64,000 nucleotides of DNA. It comes from Paramacrobiotus metropolitanus. Lineage: Eukaryota; Tardigrada; Eutardigrada; Parachela; Macrobiotidae. Where the stretch lies: contig NW_026570223.1 in NCBI RefSeq assembly GCF_019649055.1, forward strand, positions 1 through 64,000, written 5' to 3'. Below, in pieces: positions 32,045 through 43,934 of this stretch. Positions within the stretch are counted from its first letter, which is position 1, and the number at the start of each line of letters is the position of its first letter. The position numbers and the translations under genes are program-made. The notes beneath the pieces were generated by a model. The model searched no databases, was not told the DNA's origin, and saw nothing but the letters and a program-made list of their open reading frames with translations.

Positions 32045-33481
32045 ATGAAGACAATGAAAGTGGCGGCCAGGTGGAACAAACTAAGCGTCGCGGAGAAGCT
32101 GATTCAGCCCTACGTTGTCGCGTTCGGTATTCTCGGCTTCGGAGAACTAAGGTGGTCTTTCCCTGACAATCAATCAACACCCGGTCGATTCTTCCGAGTA
32201 CTGCGATTCTGCTGGATCGCATTGCTGATAATTGCGTACGCGCTGGCTATTACTGTTTCACTGTACGAGAGCTTTCAGCTGTACCGTACTTCGGTCGAAA
32301 ACGGGGCGCTGTTTAATTTCATTACAGCCACTCTACGCAGCGTCGCCATGTTTCTAGGTATTGTTTGCTTTTGTTGTAACTACAACCGTTGCATTAAAGC
32401 CATCACAGAGCTGGATCAACACTTTACCCACCGTTTGGATGCTAAAGACCAAAAGGTGATCGCTCTTTATGGAACCATTTTCTTTGTCATTTGGATTGTG
32501 ACGAGTATCACATTTGCATGTTTTAATGAAAGAGCCTTTGAGGTGTTTGAGCGTCAAATCAGCCGTCTTTTCAGCTTATCACCTCGGCAGACAGTTGTCC
32601 AAATTTTATCGGGCATGTTCAGCCTCGCTCATGTGTTAATGAGCTGTGGTTTCTCGTTGATTCACTTTTTCCCGGTGGTATTGTGTGCTGCGGTGGGGAA
32701 ATGCTATACATCCATCACCAAAACTTTACAGCAAGCACCACCGGAGTTCGCTGTCGTGGAAAAAATTCTGAACGAACATTACACCCTCAGCCGACTCGTG
32801 CAGCAAATCACCCGTCTTCTCTCCTTTACCTTATTCTTCATTTATATCAACGTGGTCTGCACTATTCTCAACTACATTATCAGGACGAAAATGGGTTCAT
32901 ATATATCTCCGCAGAGTTTTGTTAGTATTTGTGTGTATACCGGTGTCGGCACTCTGCACTACATCTGGCTATATGAACAGGTAACCTCAACTCGATCGTG
33001 TAACAGTTTCGTACGGGCTCTGCACCAGCATGGCGTGCATGCTTTGCTGCACCGCTTTTAGAAGACGGTTTTTCTCCTGTTACAGGCCGAAGCGATGAAA
33101 GATTCCCTGCATGACATCGGTTATCAGATGGCGCGGCAGGATCGTTCCTCTATGAAGTTTCTCATCCAGCGGGCATCTTCGGTGAATGTCGCTTTTAGCA
33201 TGGGAGGGTTTTTCACTATCGATAGAAAGTTTATTGCGACGGTAAGTCCACAATTTTTACATCGTGGAAAGTTCACTGGCAGACCGCTTGTAATCCACTG
33301 GTGCGCATATGATACGTTACCGTAAATAACTTATTCATTGACTTGACCCTTTTTGTGAATGCAGTTGGCTGGAGGGATCTTGACGTTCGCTTTGGTTGTG
33401 GATCAGTTGCAGTCAAAAACCATGTCCTTGGAAGATATCAACAGCGCAGTTCGGGCTTTTAATTTCACAAAAGCAGTTTAA
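32045..33481 (+). CDS. Gustatory-receptor-like 7TM protein, 3 exons, intact (402 aa)
   Basis: Exons 32045-32980, 33086-33241 and 33365-33481, with GT-AG phase-0 introns of 105 and 123 bp. Exon 1 contains EKLIQPYVVAFGILGFGELR (TM1), a central FERQISRLFSLSPRQTVVQI segment, EKILNEHYTLSRLVQQI, and CTILNYIIRTKMG, and ends WLYEQ. Exon 2 is 52 codons (AEAMKDSLHDIGYQMA to GGFFTIDRKFIAT). Exon 3 begins LAGGILTFALVVDQLQSK and ends FTKAV. A second in-frame ATG three codons in (MKTMKV) does not matter to the fold. Close sister of the genes at 12953, 20605 and 34966. Confidence 0.88.
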
Positions 33482-34965
33482 ATCCGAGAATTTTTTGTTC
33501 AATTTTCTATTTTATAATTACTGTAGTTATTTCTCAGGCGACTTATTTCGAAACATCTAGCTACTTATTTACTATAATTTTTCTGTTATCTCTGAGTGGA
33601 GCTGTTGTTTATAAGCAAATGAATAGTCCCTGGGGTAACTGACTCAGTAACGGTCATAGCTCTGCATGTGTTTTTTAGATTTTTGGAAGCTGTCACCAAA
33701 GTATTCAGCTGTACCTTAATGTCAAACAGGATTTAGACAGGCTAAATAGAAAGGCATGTGAAAGATACGCTGACAAAAAATGGAGATTTTTGCATCAAGC
33801 AGCATCACTTTGCACTTTACACACGGAATCAAAGACTGCCATTGGTGTTATTTTGTTTTTGCTAGTGTGCAAAAGCAAAAACAAAAACAGAAAACGCGAG
33901 GTGGCGACAGTGAATGCGGTAGTATTAAGCAGAGTCAAACCGATGACGTATTGCATTTATGACCTTTAAATATACATTCCACCGGCGAACTTCAGGAATG
34001 GTAAGATTCAGTTTGGCATATGCACGCATACAAATCGGTTGGAGCTGTTCAGTCTGTACAATGTCCAACCCTATGCCAGTTTACCCTAATTCCCGTTTAC
34101 TAATCCATCAAGAAACAGCAGATTCGCACCCGGTGATGGTAGTCCTAAACTCCTAATATGGGTGCTGCGCTGTTCGCTGGGATCCGTTATCACAGATAAG
34201 TGTTCTGCTGCTCATATTTCGACTGTTTCCTGTGAGATTTCTTTCCTATGGTATTTATTATACGAGTGGCTTCCGGTCACTATACTATAGTCGAAAGGTT
34301 CTTGAGCCCAGCGAACAAAGAAATTTCTTAGTGATGTTTCGTTGAATAGCAGCGGTTTTTGCTTGTGCTGGTGCTATTTTCGGCCCAGAACAGAAAATAC
34401 CTACTTTCAAAATTGCAGTGATGTACATCAGGTCGTGATGCTCTGACAGATCGCTTCCCATGTGAACAACTTTCCCCTTTTCCATGGGATTAGGGGCACA
34501 CTCTCTGGTCACCTGCCATTTGCTCGGGAAATTCAAGGAGGAGGTATAGTATGTACACCATTACTCCCTTGAGAGGATGCACCCATAGTTGCATTTATGG
34601 ATTCGCTCTCTCGATAGAAAAGCCTATAACAATAAGTGGATTAACCATGCAACGAATAAGGCCAGGCTACATGGCGAAAATATTAGTTTTGCTTAGTTAG
34701 CGCAGGAACGCGTTATAACCTTTCAACAAAGTAATTGCCACACAATTCTGCGCACCCAGAATAATTAACAGTTTGTCAACAGTTCAGAGTACTTCTATGC
34801 AGTATCGTCGTAGAAGAGTACTATAAACTCCCAGAATAAAGGAACCGCCTTCGTGTAGTACAGATTGGACTACAGCAAAGAGTTTTCAACTACAGCTAGA
34901 GCAATAATAACGTGGGTTTCCAAGTAAATCAGTGAGAATTCTAAATTGTTTATTATTTTTCAGTA
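33482..34965. other. Intergenic, no gene seen
   Basis: Spacer between tandem GR-like genes. Contains an AAAGCAAAAACAAAAACAG low-complexity patch near 33870. Open frames near 33959 and 34285 (minus) are short, unrelated to the families here and not called. Confidence 0.35.
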
Positions 34966-36393
34966 ATGTCGTGGCAGAAGATAAAAGTGGCAGACAAATG
35001 GAGCAAGCTAACGTTCACAAAAAAACTGATTCAGCCCTATGTTATTGCATTTGGCATTCTCGGCTTCCGAGAACTGCGATGGCCTTCTATCGGCAACCAA
35101 TCACCAACCGTGCGATTCTTCCGAATACTGCGATTTTCCTGGACAGCATTGTTAATAATTTTATACACTATTACTATAACGTTGTCTCTGTATGAGAACT
35201 TTCAAGTGTACCGTGCGTCGGTGGATAGCGGGACGTTGTTTAACTTCACAACGGCCACTCAGCGGAGCGGATCCGCGTTTTTCGGGGTCGTCTGCTTTCA
35301 CTGCATTTATAATCGCTGCACCCAGGCCATTACCGAGATGGAGCACCTTTTCTGCCATCATCTGAATGTAAAGGATCGAAAGGTCATCGTTTTCTACGCG
35401 ACCGCAGTCTTTATCGGCTGGATAGTGACGTGTGCCATGTTTGTGTTTTTCAACGAAAGGAACTTTCATGTGTTTGAGCGTCAGATCAGCAACGTGTTCA
35501 GCCTACCAATACGGTCGACTGTTGTACAAATTTTATCTGGCCCTCTCATTTTCGTTTACGTGCTAATGAGCTGGGGATTCCCGTTGATTCAGTGTTTCCC
35601 GGTGGTTGTTTGCGTTGCTGAGGGGATATGCTACAGACGTATGGGCAAAATATTGTATCAAACACTACCGGAGTTAGCTGTTATGGAGAGGATTCTCGAC
35701 GAACATTACCGTTTCAGTCGATTAGTGGAAAACATCAATCGTCTTCTTTCTTATACTTTATTTTTCGTCTATACATACATGATCTGCTCTATTCTTAATT
35801 ATATAATCAGGATAGAAATTGGCGTGTATGTATTTCCGCACAGTTTCCTTAGTATCTCTGCGTACCTCGTTATTTGCACTCTGCATTTTGTATGGCTATC
35901 TGAACAGGTACTTATCAAGCTTGACGTGACCGCCCAACTGTAGCATGCAGTGTGTACCGGTACAGTGCAGTGTTTTGTCGATACCGCGCATTAACAGTAA
36001 TAGCTATTTTTTGCTTGCTTAGGACGAAGCAGTGAAAAACTCCCTACACGATATCGGATACCAACTGCCGCGACGAGACCGTTTTTCTGTTCAATTTCTC
36101 TTTCAACGAGCTTGTTCAGTGAATGTGGCTTTCAGTATGGGTGGATTTTTCACAATTGACAGAAAGTTTATCGCAACGGTAAGCACATATTTTTAAACCA
36201 CACAGGTTTGTGAATCGGGAAATGGTTCACGTTGCTGCTAGTAGTTCAACTGTTTCGTTTTTCGGTGAATCAGTTGGCTGGAGGGATTTTGACCTTTGTT
36301 TTGGTTGTGGATCAGTTGCAATCAAAAACGATGTCCATGGAAGATCTTCGCCGCAGCGACAAGCAATGTGTCAATTTGACAAAATTAACTTAA
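34966..36393 (+). CDS. Gustatory-receptor-like 7TM protein, 3 exons, intact (405 aa)
   Basis: Exons 34966-35907, 36023-36178 and 36274-36393, with GT-AG phase-0 introns of 115 and 95 bp. Exon 1 opens MSWQKIKVADKWSKLTFTKK and ends WLSEQ (SEQ where sisters have YEQ). Exon 2 is 52 codons, starting DEAVKNSLHDIGYQLP and ending GGFFTIDRKFIAT. Exon 3 begins LAGGILTFVLVVDQLQSK with a tail that differs from the sisters after MSMEDL. The ATG follows a run of in-frame codons with no better start upstream. Same subgroup as 12953, 20605 and 32045, differing mainly in the extracellular loops and tail. Confidence 0.87.
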
Positions 36394-36750
36394 TTCTGGC
36401 GGTTTTCTGCTTAACAGTATTTCAATAATGGTTATTTTCACGCGATTTGTTTCAAAACCGCTGACATTACGACCGCTCTAAGGTCCAGTTCAGTAACCTA
36501 TTCCTTATGAATTAAAGTTTCTCTAGATCATAGGTTTTGTTTTTGACCAAATGGGCTTTCAAAAATTGCCTTGGAATCAACCTTAACACGTCCCACCTAA
36601 ACTGTAGAAAGATATATGAAAGTTGCCTCGATAAAAAAAAGAGCATTTTACTGTACCGAGTACATGGTTACATCACAAGCACTATTTTAGGCTGTAATTC
36701 GGTGAGCCGAGCGAGTAATATTTTGCATTTTTATTTAACTATAGGTATAT
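36394..36750. other. Intergenic, no gene seen
   Basis: AT-rich 3' flank of the preceding GR-like gene up to the inverted-repeat element. Nothing recognisable. Confidence 0.35.
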
Positions 36751-37090
36751 AGGGGAAAATGTGTCTAGCCGAACCAATCCCTTGTACTTCTGATGTAAGC
36801 CAGCTGGTGGTTTACGTTGTGGCTTGACAGTGTTTTATGTAAAGCGCTGCTATTAAGATTGCAGGTACTGATAACAGGTAAGCAGCACTCGTACAACTGC
36901 AGGTAAACAGGCTAAAACTGTGTTATAGCCCGGACCTGCCTGGTGCAGCTAATACCACATGTACCGTCAATGCCGCACAGCCTTAATAGCAGCGCTTTAC
37001 ATAAAACGCTGTGCAGCCTCAACGTAAACCACCAGCTGGCTTACATCAGAAGTACAAGGGATTGGTTCGGCTAGACACATTTTTCCCCCT
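36751..37090. mobile_element. MITE-like element with ~110-bp inverted repeats
   Basis: Left arm 36751-36859 and right arm 36981-37090 are inverted copies (AGGGG(G)AAAA(A)TGTGTCTAGCC at the ends, about 90 percent or more alike by eye). They surround a ~120-bp centre. Flanks on both sides read TATAT next to the element, compatible with a TA or TATA target-site duplication, as used by several DNA transposon superfamilies. No coding capacity. It sits ~200 bp upstream of the GR-like gene at 37285, so it could lie within that gene's promoter. Confidence 0.85.
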
Positions 37091-37284
37091 ATATATCAAA
37101 ATATAAGACCATTGTTTACTCAGCTGCACATATCAGCAGCACCACTACGACAGCATCAGGAGAACAGCAGGTATACCATTACCAGTTCACGGTGCTTCGA
37201 TTTTTCTCGAACTACATAGGCCTAAAGATATGTTTTGCGAATCCTGCGCTCACTGAATTTCTAAAAAAAAACGAATCTAAAAGG

Positions 37285-38704
37285 ATGACCATAAGGTGGA
37301 GCCAGTGGACCTTTGCGGATAAGTTGATCCAGCCGTGGATTTTGGTGTTCCATATTGCCGGTTACGGTGCGCTATCTTTCGAAACAGCGAATCCCGTCAA
37401 TGGTACGTTGAGTATGATCTTTAGACTTGTGCGCGGCTGCTGGGCAGTATTTCTACTGGCAGCAACTGCTATGGTCGAAGGCCTTGGACTATGCAGCCCC
37501 CGGTTGATCCTGAACAACGGGACACTGCTGATGAGGATCACGTACTTCCTGCGAAACTTCACGGTGTTTCTGTGCCTGGTGTGCCTGCACCCAGTTTACA
37601 ATCGATTCATCCGAAAATTTAAAGAACTTGACCAGTATTTTTACCGTTTACTCAGTACATCCGAGCGAAAGGTCATCGGCGTGTATGTGGCCGTAACTTT
37701 TGCGGTGTATATCGGCAACACTCTATCCTACATTCGGTTCTTTGAAGAGAATTTCCATTTATTAGATCGGCCGTTTGTCATGTGTTTTCAAAGGCCGATA
37801 ACGCTCGATATGCAAGTATTGCTCGGTGTTCTTAGCATCGCGCAGCGGATAACCTTTGCGATGTTCTCCACGATTGGGTGCCTTCCTGCAGCGGTGAGTG
37901 TCGCGACAGGGCAGTGCTATAAAATATCGGCCGACACCTTCGTCATGCCAAGGCGCACATGATGGTGATCGAGCCATTGCTAAACGAGCATTATAATCTC
38001 AGTCGTTTAATTTCGGAGGTCTTCGGTGCCTTATCTTATGTCATCATGTGGGTGTACATTTATATAATCGTCACCGTTCTCAATTATATCATCAGGATGA
38101 AATTAGGTCAGACTGTCAGTACCGACAGCCTCGCTGTTGTTTGCATGGTCTTTCTGATCGGCACTCTGCACTTTCTATGGATGTATGAGCAGGTACGTAT
38201 CATTTGATCGTGAACAAAGGCTTAATAATTATAATGTCCCAAGATTTGGGTTATCATCTGAAGTTGTGTTATTCATTTTATTTTTTGCACAAGTCAAAAT
38301 CATGGCTCATTATAACTAATATTCACTTATTAATTTACAGGCGGAAGCAATCAAAGATTCCCTACACGAGCTTGGCTGTCAAGTTCCGCCCGATCAACGC
38401 GTGTTAATGCAACTCCTCATTCAACGCGCCGGTTCCGTAAATGTTGCCGTTAGTATTGGCGGATTTTTTGTCGTTGACAGGAAGTTTGTAGCAACGGTAA
38501 ATACGAGCGCAACACTATTGTGCAGGTATTAACTTGACCCGGGTTTTGTGTTAACAGTTGGCTGGTGGAATTTTAACATTTGCATTGGTGATGGATCAAA
38601 TGGAAAGCAGATGCCTTTCTATGGATGATTTGAACAACATGATGCGCATTTTGGGTGTTGCAAATGCATCCAGTCTCACAGCAGCGGCTGTGCTCGGCAA
38701 ATAG
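37285..38704 (+). pseudogene. Gustatory-receptor-like gene with one frameshift
   Basis: Exons 37285-38192, 38341-38496 and 38558-38704, with GT-AG phase-0 introns of 148 and 61 bp. The ATG at 37285 (MTIRWSQWTFADKLIQPW) matches the paralogue at 39900. An in-frame ATG at 37192 would add 31 residues. Near 37940-37955 the frame breaks: upstream it reads VATGQCYKISADTF and downstream HAKAHMMVIEPLLNEHYNLS in another frame, so a one- or two-base indel lies in between. Exon 2 (52 codons, AEAIKDSLHELGCQVP to GGFFVVDRKFVAT) and exon 3 (LAGGILTFALVMDQMES, long tail) are perfect, with good splice sites. It is either a very young pseudogene or a sequencing error in a working gene. Confidence 0.8.
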
Positions 38705-39899
38705 CGTTGTTACAGTTATGGTAACTCGTCATAGAGTTGGCTTGTTTATAAATGGCGAAATTTTGGTAACGGTCGTAATTGGTGGTTATAAACTGCAATT
38801 TAAATGTTCAATATTTTCGGTTAGCGCTGGACTTCTATGGAGCAGCCTGCAAAGTTTTTGACGCTTATTGTTTGTCTCTGTACTGCGTATTCGAAATGAC
38901 TTCCCCAGAATATCGTGAAATGGAGCTCGCCTTTGAAAAGTTTGTAATACTTTGAAAGTGCAGTGCACTTCATGAAGGTGTTAACATCCACAACCAACAG
39001 CGCTATGCAGTATGCACATGTAAGATGGGTACTTCAGTATGAGTTTGCACCATTTTTAGGTGTAGTGTATTATTATGGTTCACCCCTGAGCCACTCATTT
39101 GTCAGAGCCAAAATATTCCAGTTTATACTCCACAATCATCAATAATGTACCCCCCCCCCCGAGATGGTGATCGTAACCACAATGCCACAATGCTATCCGC
39201 TTACAGACATTCTTCCTTTTCGTATGCCGAAAAAAATTTAAAGGCAGTACACGACTGGAACATTATTTGCACTCTGAGTTTGAACGCATAAAAATAATAA
39301 GCAGTATTCATAATAACAACATTAAACGCATACGCATGTTACTAGCGTGATTTTGTCACGATCAACATTTTTGTCGGTCCTTAGGTACAATCTGTTTTAA
39401 CAGATAGATCAAGCAACTTTTGTGGGAGACTTCATACAATAAGATGACCCCGGAGAGCTGACACCCCGGACAGCAATTCCCATGGTTATTGATTGTTAGC
39501 GCCGGATAAATAACTGAATTACAGAAGGGAGCATAGGTACTGTACAATGTACTGTGCATGTATCTGTTGTACGTTGAAGTACAACCTGTACTAATTAAAT
39601 GTTATTAAACCAGATTCTTACAAGCTTTGATAATGGGAGTGCCGATGGCAGGTGCAAAATGTTAGCATACTGTCAGTGTTTAACGTTGAGTAGGTGCAAC
39701 AGAGGTGAAGCATGCGTTATGTGATTATTGTGCCATGTCGAATACTGCACATTTTGTCTAAAAATGTTAGCTCTCTGCAGGTGCCCGTGAACCATATCTG
39801 CATAATCTGTTATGGCAGTATAGTAGCCGTAGTACATATATCTATTCCCTTTTTGATGTCAAACTTGCATTTTTCTTCAACTTCGCAGTAGTACTCGCA
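38705..39899. other. Intergenic, no gene seen
   Basis: Spacer between tandem GR-like genes. A run of 11 C at 39150-39160 is the only marked low-complexity patch. Repeated GTACTGTA-like words occur near 39537-39590. No credible open frame. Confidence 0.35.
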
Positions 39900-41434
39900 A
39901 TGAAGTGCGCCGTGCAGTGGACATTTGCCGAGAAGTTAATCGCGCCATGGATCTTTATATTCCATATTATCGGCTTTGGCGCTTTGTCGTGCAGCACGGC
40001 TAAAGCAAAAGGCTGGAGAGTCATCCGATTTTTTCGCCTACTATGGGCAGTTTTTGTGCTGATCATGATGGTTATGGTCAATCTATTAACGTTGCGCGAG
40101 TACTATACTTCCTCAATGGACAGCGGAATGCTGCTGATGATCATCACCCATTTCCAGCAAACCATAACGATATTCCTCTGCATTGTGTGCCTGCATCCTG
40201 TCTATAACAGACTGATCCGAAATTTCAAAGAGCTAAATTATTATTTCAGCCTGTATTTAAACGGGACACAACGCAGGGTCATCGGTGTGTATGTTATCGC
40301 CACTTTCGCAGTGTGGAATATCCTAACACTCTCGTACATTCGGTACTTTAATACAAACATCCATGGATTTCAACAGCCGTTTACTGAGACCTTCCACGTA
40401 CATTCCTCAGCTTTCACTGCGGAGGCCGTTCTGGCGATTTTGGTCATCGTGCAGTGGATCACGTCGTGGATGTTTATGGCGATCGAGTGCTTGCCGGCGG
40501 CTGTGTGCGTGGCCACCGGGCAATGCTATAAGAACATGGCCCAGTTGATGCAACACGCAAAACCGTCGCTGGCTGCCATCGAGCCGCTTTTAAATGATCA
40601 TTACAAACTTAGCCGTTTGATGTTGAATATTCATGGTTCGTTGTCATATGTTATGTTTTGGGTGTACGTCAACGTGGTGTGCACCATTCTCAACTACATC
40701 ATCAGGGTGAAACTAGCCCAGACGGTGGGTCCGGAGAGTTTTATAGTCGTTTGCATGGTCACTGTGGTTTGCACAGTACAATTCATCTGGTTGTATGAAC
40801 AAGTACGTGAGCTCGTACCTACATACATAGTACATACTAGAGACAATACACAATTTCTGCGTAGGTACTTACTTTATTAAAAGTAACGGCATTTACTCGT
40901 AACAATTTTCGCGATGGCGTTTTATACACTGTGCAGTATTAAACACAGTAGTACTAGTTCCGAGACCTTTGAGCTCTAATATAATTAAAGTGAAGGTAAT
41001 ATTCTTCGGCAATTCATTACTGCAGTAATTTTACAGATTTATTGAATGATCAAACGACTTTATATTGGCAGGCCGAAGCTATCAAAACTTTCCTATATGA
41101 AATCGCATATCGCATGTCGCCGGATGAGCGTTCTGTGATGCAGTTTCTTATTCAGCGTGCCGCTTCAGTCAGTGTTGCTTTCAACATCGGAGGATTTTTT
41201 GCCATTGACAGGAGCTTCGTAGCAACGGTATTTACGTGCAGTATATCCAGGATGTACCGTAACTTCCGTATAAAAATTATGCTCGCGCTAGTTTTTTTAC
41301 AGCTGGCCGGTGGAATCTTGACTTTTGCATTAGTCATGGATCAGCTGCAGAACAAAAACGTTTCTTTGGACGATTTAGCCAACATGTTGCAGAAATTTGG
41401 AATTACGAATACCTCCAATCCGAAACATTTTTAA
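39900..41434 (+). CDS. Gustatory-receptor-like 7TM protein, 3 exons, intact (396 aa)
   Basis: Exons 39900-40802, 41072-41227 and 41303-41434, with phase-0 introns of 269 and 75 bp. Exon 1 opens MKCAVQWTFAEKLIAPWIFI, contains VATGQCYKNMAQLMQHAKPS and AAIEPLLNDHYKLSRLM, and ends WLYEQ with the codon CAA before GTACGT. Exon 2 is 52 codons (AEAIKTFLYEIAYRMS to GGFFAIDRSFVAT). Exon 3 begins LAGGILTFALVMDQLQNK. Intron 2 (GTATTT...TTACAG) is 75 nt and has no stop in frame, so a retained-intron protein would stay open. It would, however, put 25 residues in front of TM7, and the family pattern argues that the intron is removed. Nearest relative: 37285-38704. Confidence 0.87.
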
Positions 41435-42544
41435 CTTTTTGACAGCTCAATGTGAACACGAAAAGGAAACCGATACAACTTCTTCTTCAACTCTACAGAA
41501 TATTATACAGTAGTCGATATCGACTTTCTGGGCGATCGTAGCTAAGTTATTCATTTACAGTATCGTTTCTGCACGGGATTCTTGTTGTTCAGTTTGCACT
41601 TGCACGACATACTGTAATGGAAACAACTTTTAACCTCATTTTGAGGCTGAAAGTTTAGCAAATAAAAATGATTATTAAAATGCTGACCATCTCGGGTTCC
41701 CTGCTCTCCGGTTGCAAAGCTAACTCGAACTTGGAAGTAGTCACTAGCGCCCAGCAGTCAACCATAGTGACGTGTGGGAGTAGGATCACACGCCGGGATG
41801 TACGTACGGATGCTGACTGTCCGCCTTCCACCTGCAACATAACGGATAATCTAGTCAATCTCTACTGTGATTTGCTGTTCTCTTCTACTAGCGGTGTATA
41901 TGATGTCATAACACGAAGTCTATATAAGTCTGAGCTGTCACTAATATCGGCAGCAGTCACTCGGCAGTCGCTAACTTGACTTCTGAGACTGTTTTCTAAT
42001 TACGATTTCCTGGTGTTGTGAACTGTGAAGTGAATTGGATTAAGAGACAGCAATACTTGTTCCTTCTGATGTACATGATCGCTCCCGGATTATTGCATAG
42101 AATACAGGTTTGCTCGTGACGCAATCGTCCTCGCTCTTGCCGATCCTCACAGGACTTACGACCGGAAGTTGTGATTGGAGTGTTCCTGCTTAGGGATTCC
42201 TGCGTTCCTGTGTTCCTGATTCGTTCGACCTATTTCCACCGTAGTTTATCTGTTACAGTTTGAGATAAGAGTTGCCTAACGATCGAGCATTACAGGCGTG
42301 GAAGAGTAAAGATTGTTCATGGAACCTTAACCGGTGTGAACGCTTATACACGACAATAGGACACTTACCAGCTGTGTATGTTTCGCTTACTTTGTTAAAA
42401 ATATCCTTACACAATGATTTTGTAAGGGTGGTATGTGCCATGATTTCGAAACTGTCATAGTTCTTCCAGATTTACATCTGCATTTTGCAAAAACGGCATG
42501 ATGGCAACCTTTTGAGTCTAGTAAGTAGCAACCGACAGCTGTCA
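41435..42544. other. Intergenic with a promoter-like or solo-LTR-like stretch
   Basis: Convergent spacer between a plus-strand and a minus-strand GR-like gene. At 41921 there is TATATAAG, followed about 30 bases later by repeated CAGTC words (CAGCAGTCACTCGGCAGTCGC). The ~500 bp around it (about 41770-42290) are less AT-rich than the flanks. This resembles the promoter part of a solo LTR, but I find no second copy, no clear ends and no target-site duplication, so this is a weak reading. Confidence 0.25.
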
Positions 42545-43934
42545 TTACATTTTTGTAAGGTTAGAAACGCCAATGTTATGCAACACAAGATATAAATCAT
42601 CCACGGTAATAGTTTTAGTTTTGAACTGTTCGATAATTAGCGCAAACGTTAAAATTCCTCCAGCCATCTAAACGAAAGAAGAAGCAGCTCATTGAGTAAC
42701 TGTGAACACGGCGATGCTGTTATGAATTGCACCCACTTACCGTGGCTGTAAAAGCTCTGTCAATGCTGAAGAATCCTCCAACACTGAAAGCTGCGCTGAC
42801 GGAATGGACGCGTTGAATAACAAACTGCACAGACGGCCGTTGGCCAGGCGGCAGCTTGTAGGCAATGTCGGGCAACAGTGTTTTGACTACCTTCCCCTGC
42901 AATCATTAAATAGCGCTAGGTCTAAGCAATTATTGTCATTGGGCAATACAGGCATATAATATTTGTGCACGCTCAGATTTCGGACTTCATTAGCTTAGCG
43001 ACACTCAGATTTGAAAAACTTTGCTATTGGTGTTCTGGAGCATCAGTCTCAGATTACCTGTTCGTATAATCGGCAGTATTGCCAAGTCGTGAGTATGGTG
43101 AGAGACGGAGTAATAAGGAAGCTCCCGGTAGAGTAGGACAGGTTAGATGTTTTCATTCTCGTGATATAATTGAGAATGGTAAAGACCCTGTACGTGTACA
43201 CCCACAGCATAACGCTGGAAAGTAGACCGCTCATTTTTTGTGCCATCCGACTAAGTTCAAAATAATCCTCCAATATCGACTCGACAGCATCTATCCGTCG
43301 TTCAGCATGGCACAGTGCCTTGGTGATCTTAGCGTAAGTGCGTCCTACGAGAAAGCATGCAACTAGCGGCACGATTTGAATAAAGACAAAAAACATCGAG
43401 TCGATTAGCCACTGGGAAAAAATACAAAAGTTCAGAAGAACTCTCAGGACTACAGTTTCTTTTGGTAGCTGCAGTAAAAGTTCCATGTCATTCTCTATGA
43501 GTTCGATCGTTGCATGGGCCGCTCCACAACAGTGGTGCATACCATACAGCGATAGCCCAAGCTCCTAAGAAGCATAGTGTTGCCCATATGACAATCCAGC
43601 GTTTATCGTTTTCATCCAAATATCGCGTAATGAATGTGTCCGTAGAGCTGACCTTTTTCATGTACTTTGTGTAAACGCAATGAAAACACACTACACTCAG
43701 CAGGGTGGTTGCGGTTCGCTGTGTGCTCGTGATAAAAACAAAAAAGGCTCCATTATCCAGCCGAAACTGCGCATTGCGGAAGGCAATGTAGACCGAATAA
43801 CTCTCGTTCCAGAACCAGCACAAAATCAGGATAGCTGACCGTACCGCGCGCATAATACTGCAATAAAGCGCTTTTTTGGTAGACTGCCGTAGCCGGATGA
43901 GCAGCACACCGAATCCGTCAACGTAGAACACCAT
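42545..43934 (-). pseudogene. Gustatory-receptor-like gene with one frameshift
   Basis: Exon 1 spans about 43934-43058, exon 2 42896-42741 (52 codons, GKVVKTLLPDIAYKLP to GGFFSIDRAFTAT) and exon 3 42667-42545 (MAGGILTFALIIEQFKTK). Splice sites are good and the introns are phase 0. In exon 1 the frame that carries MVFYVDGFGVLL and DNGAFFVFITSTQR ends near 43488. The rest (MELLLQLPKETVVLR, CHAERRIDAVESILEDYFEL, CRLYEQ) reads in another frame, with the switch near 43535. The codons just before 43934 (IWPWV) match the family TM1 block, but no ATG lies further upstream before a stop, so the true start may be lost. Divergent from the plus-strand genes. Its TM7 motif is TFALIIEQF, close to the insect form. 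Confidence 0.78.

Noticed and set aside
41770-42290. Solo LTR
   Set aside because: TATATAAG and repeated CAGTC words fit, but there are no defined ends, no partner copy and no target-site duplication. Kept only as a weak note.
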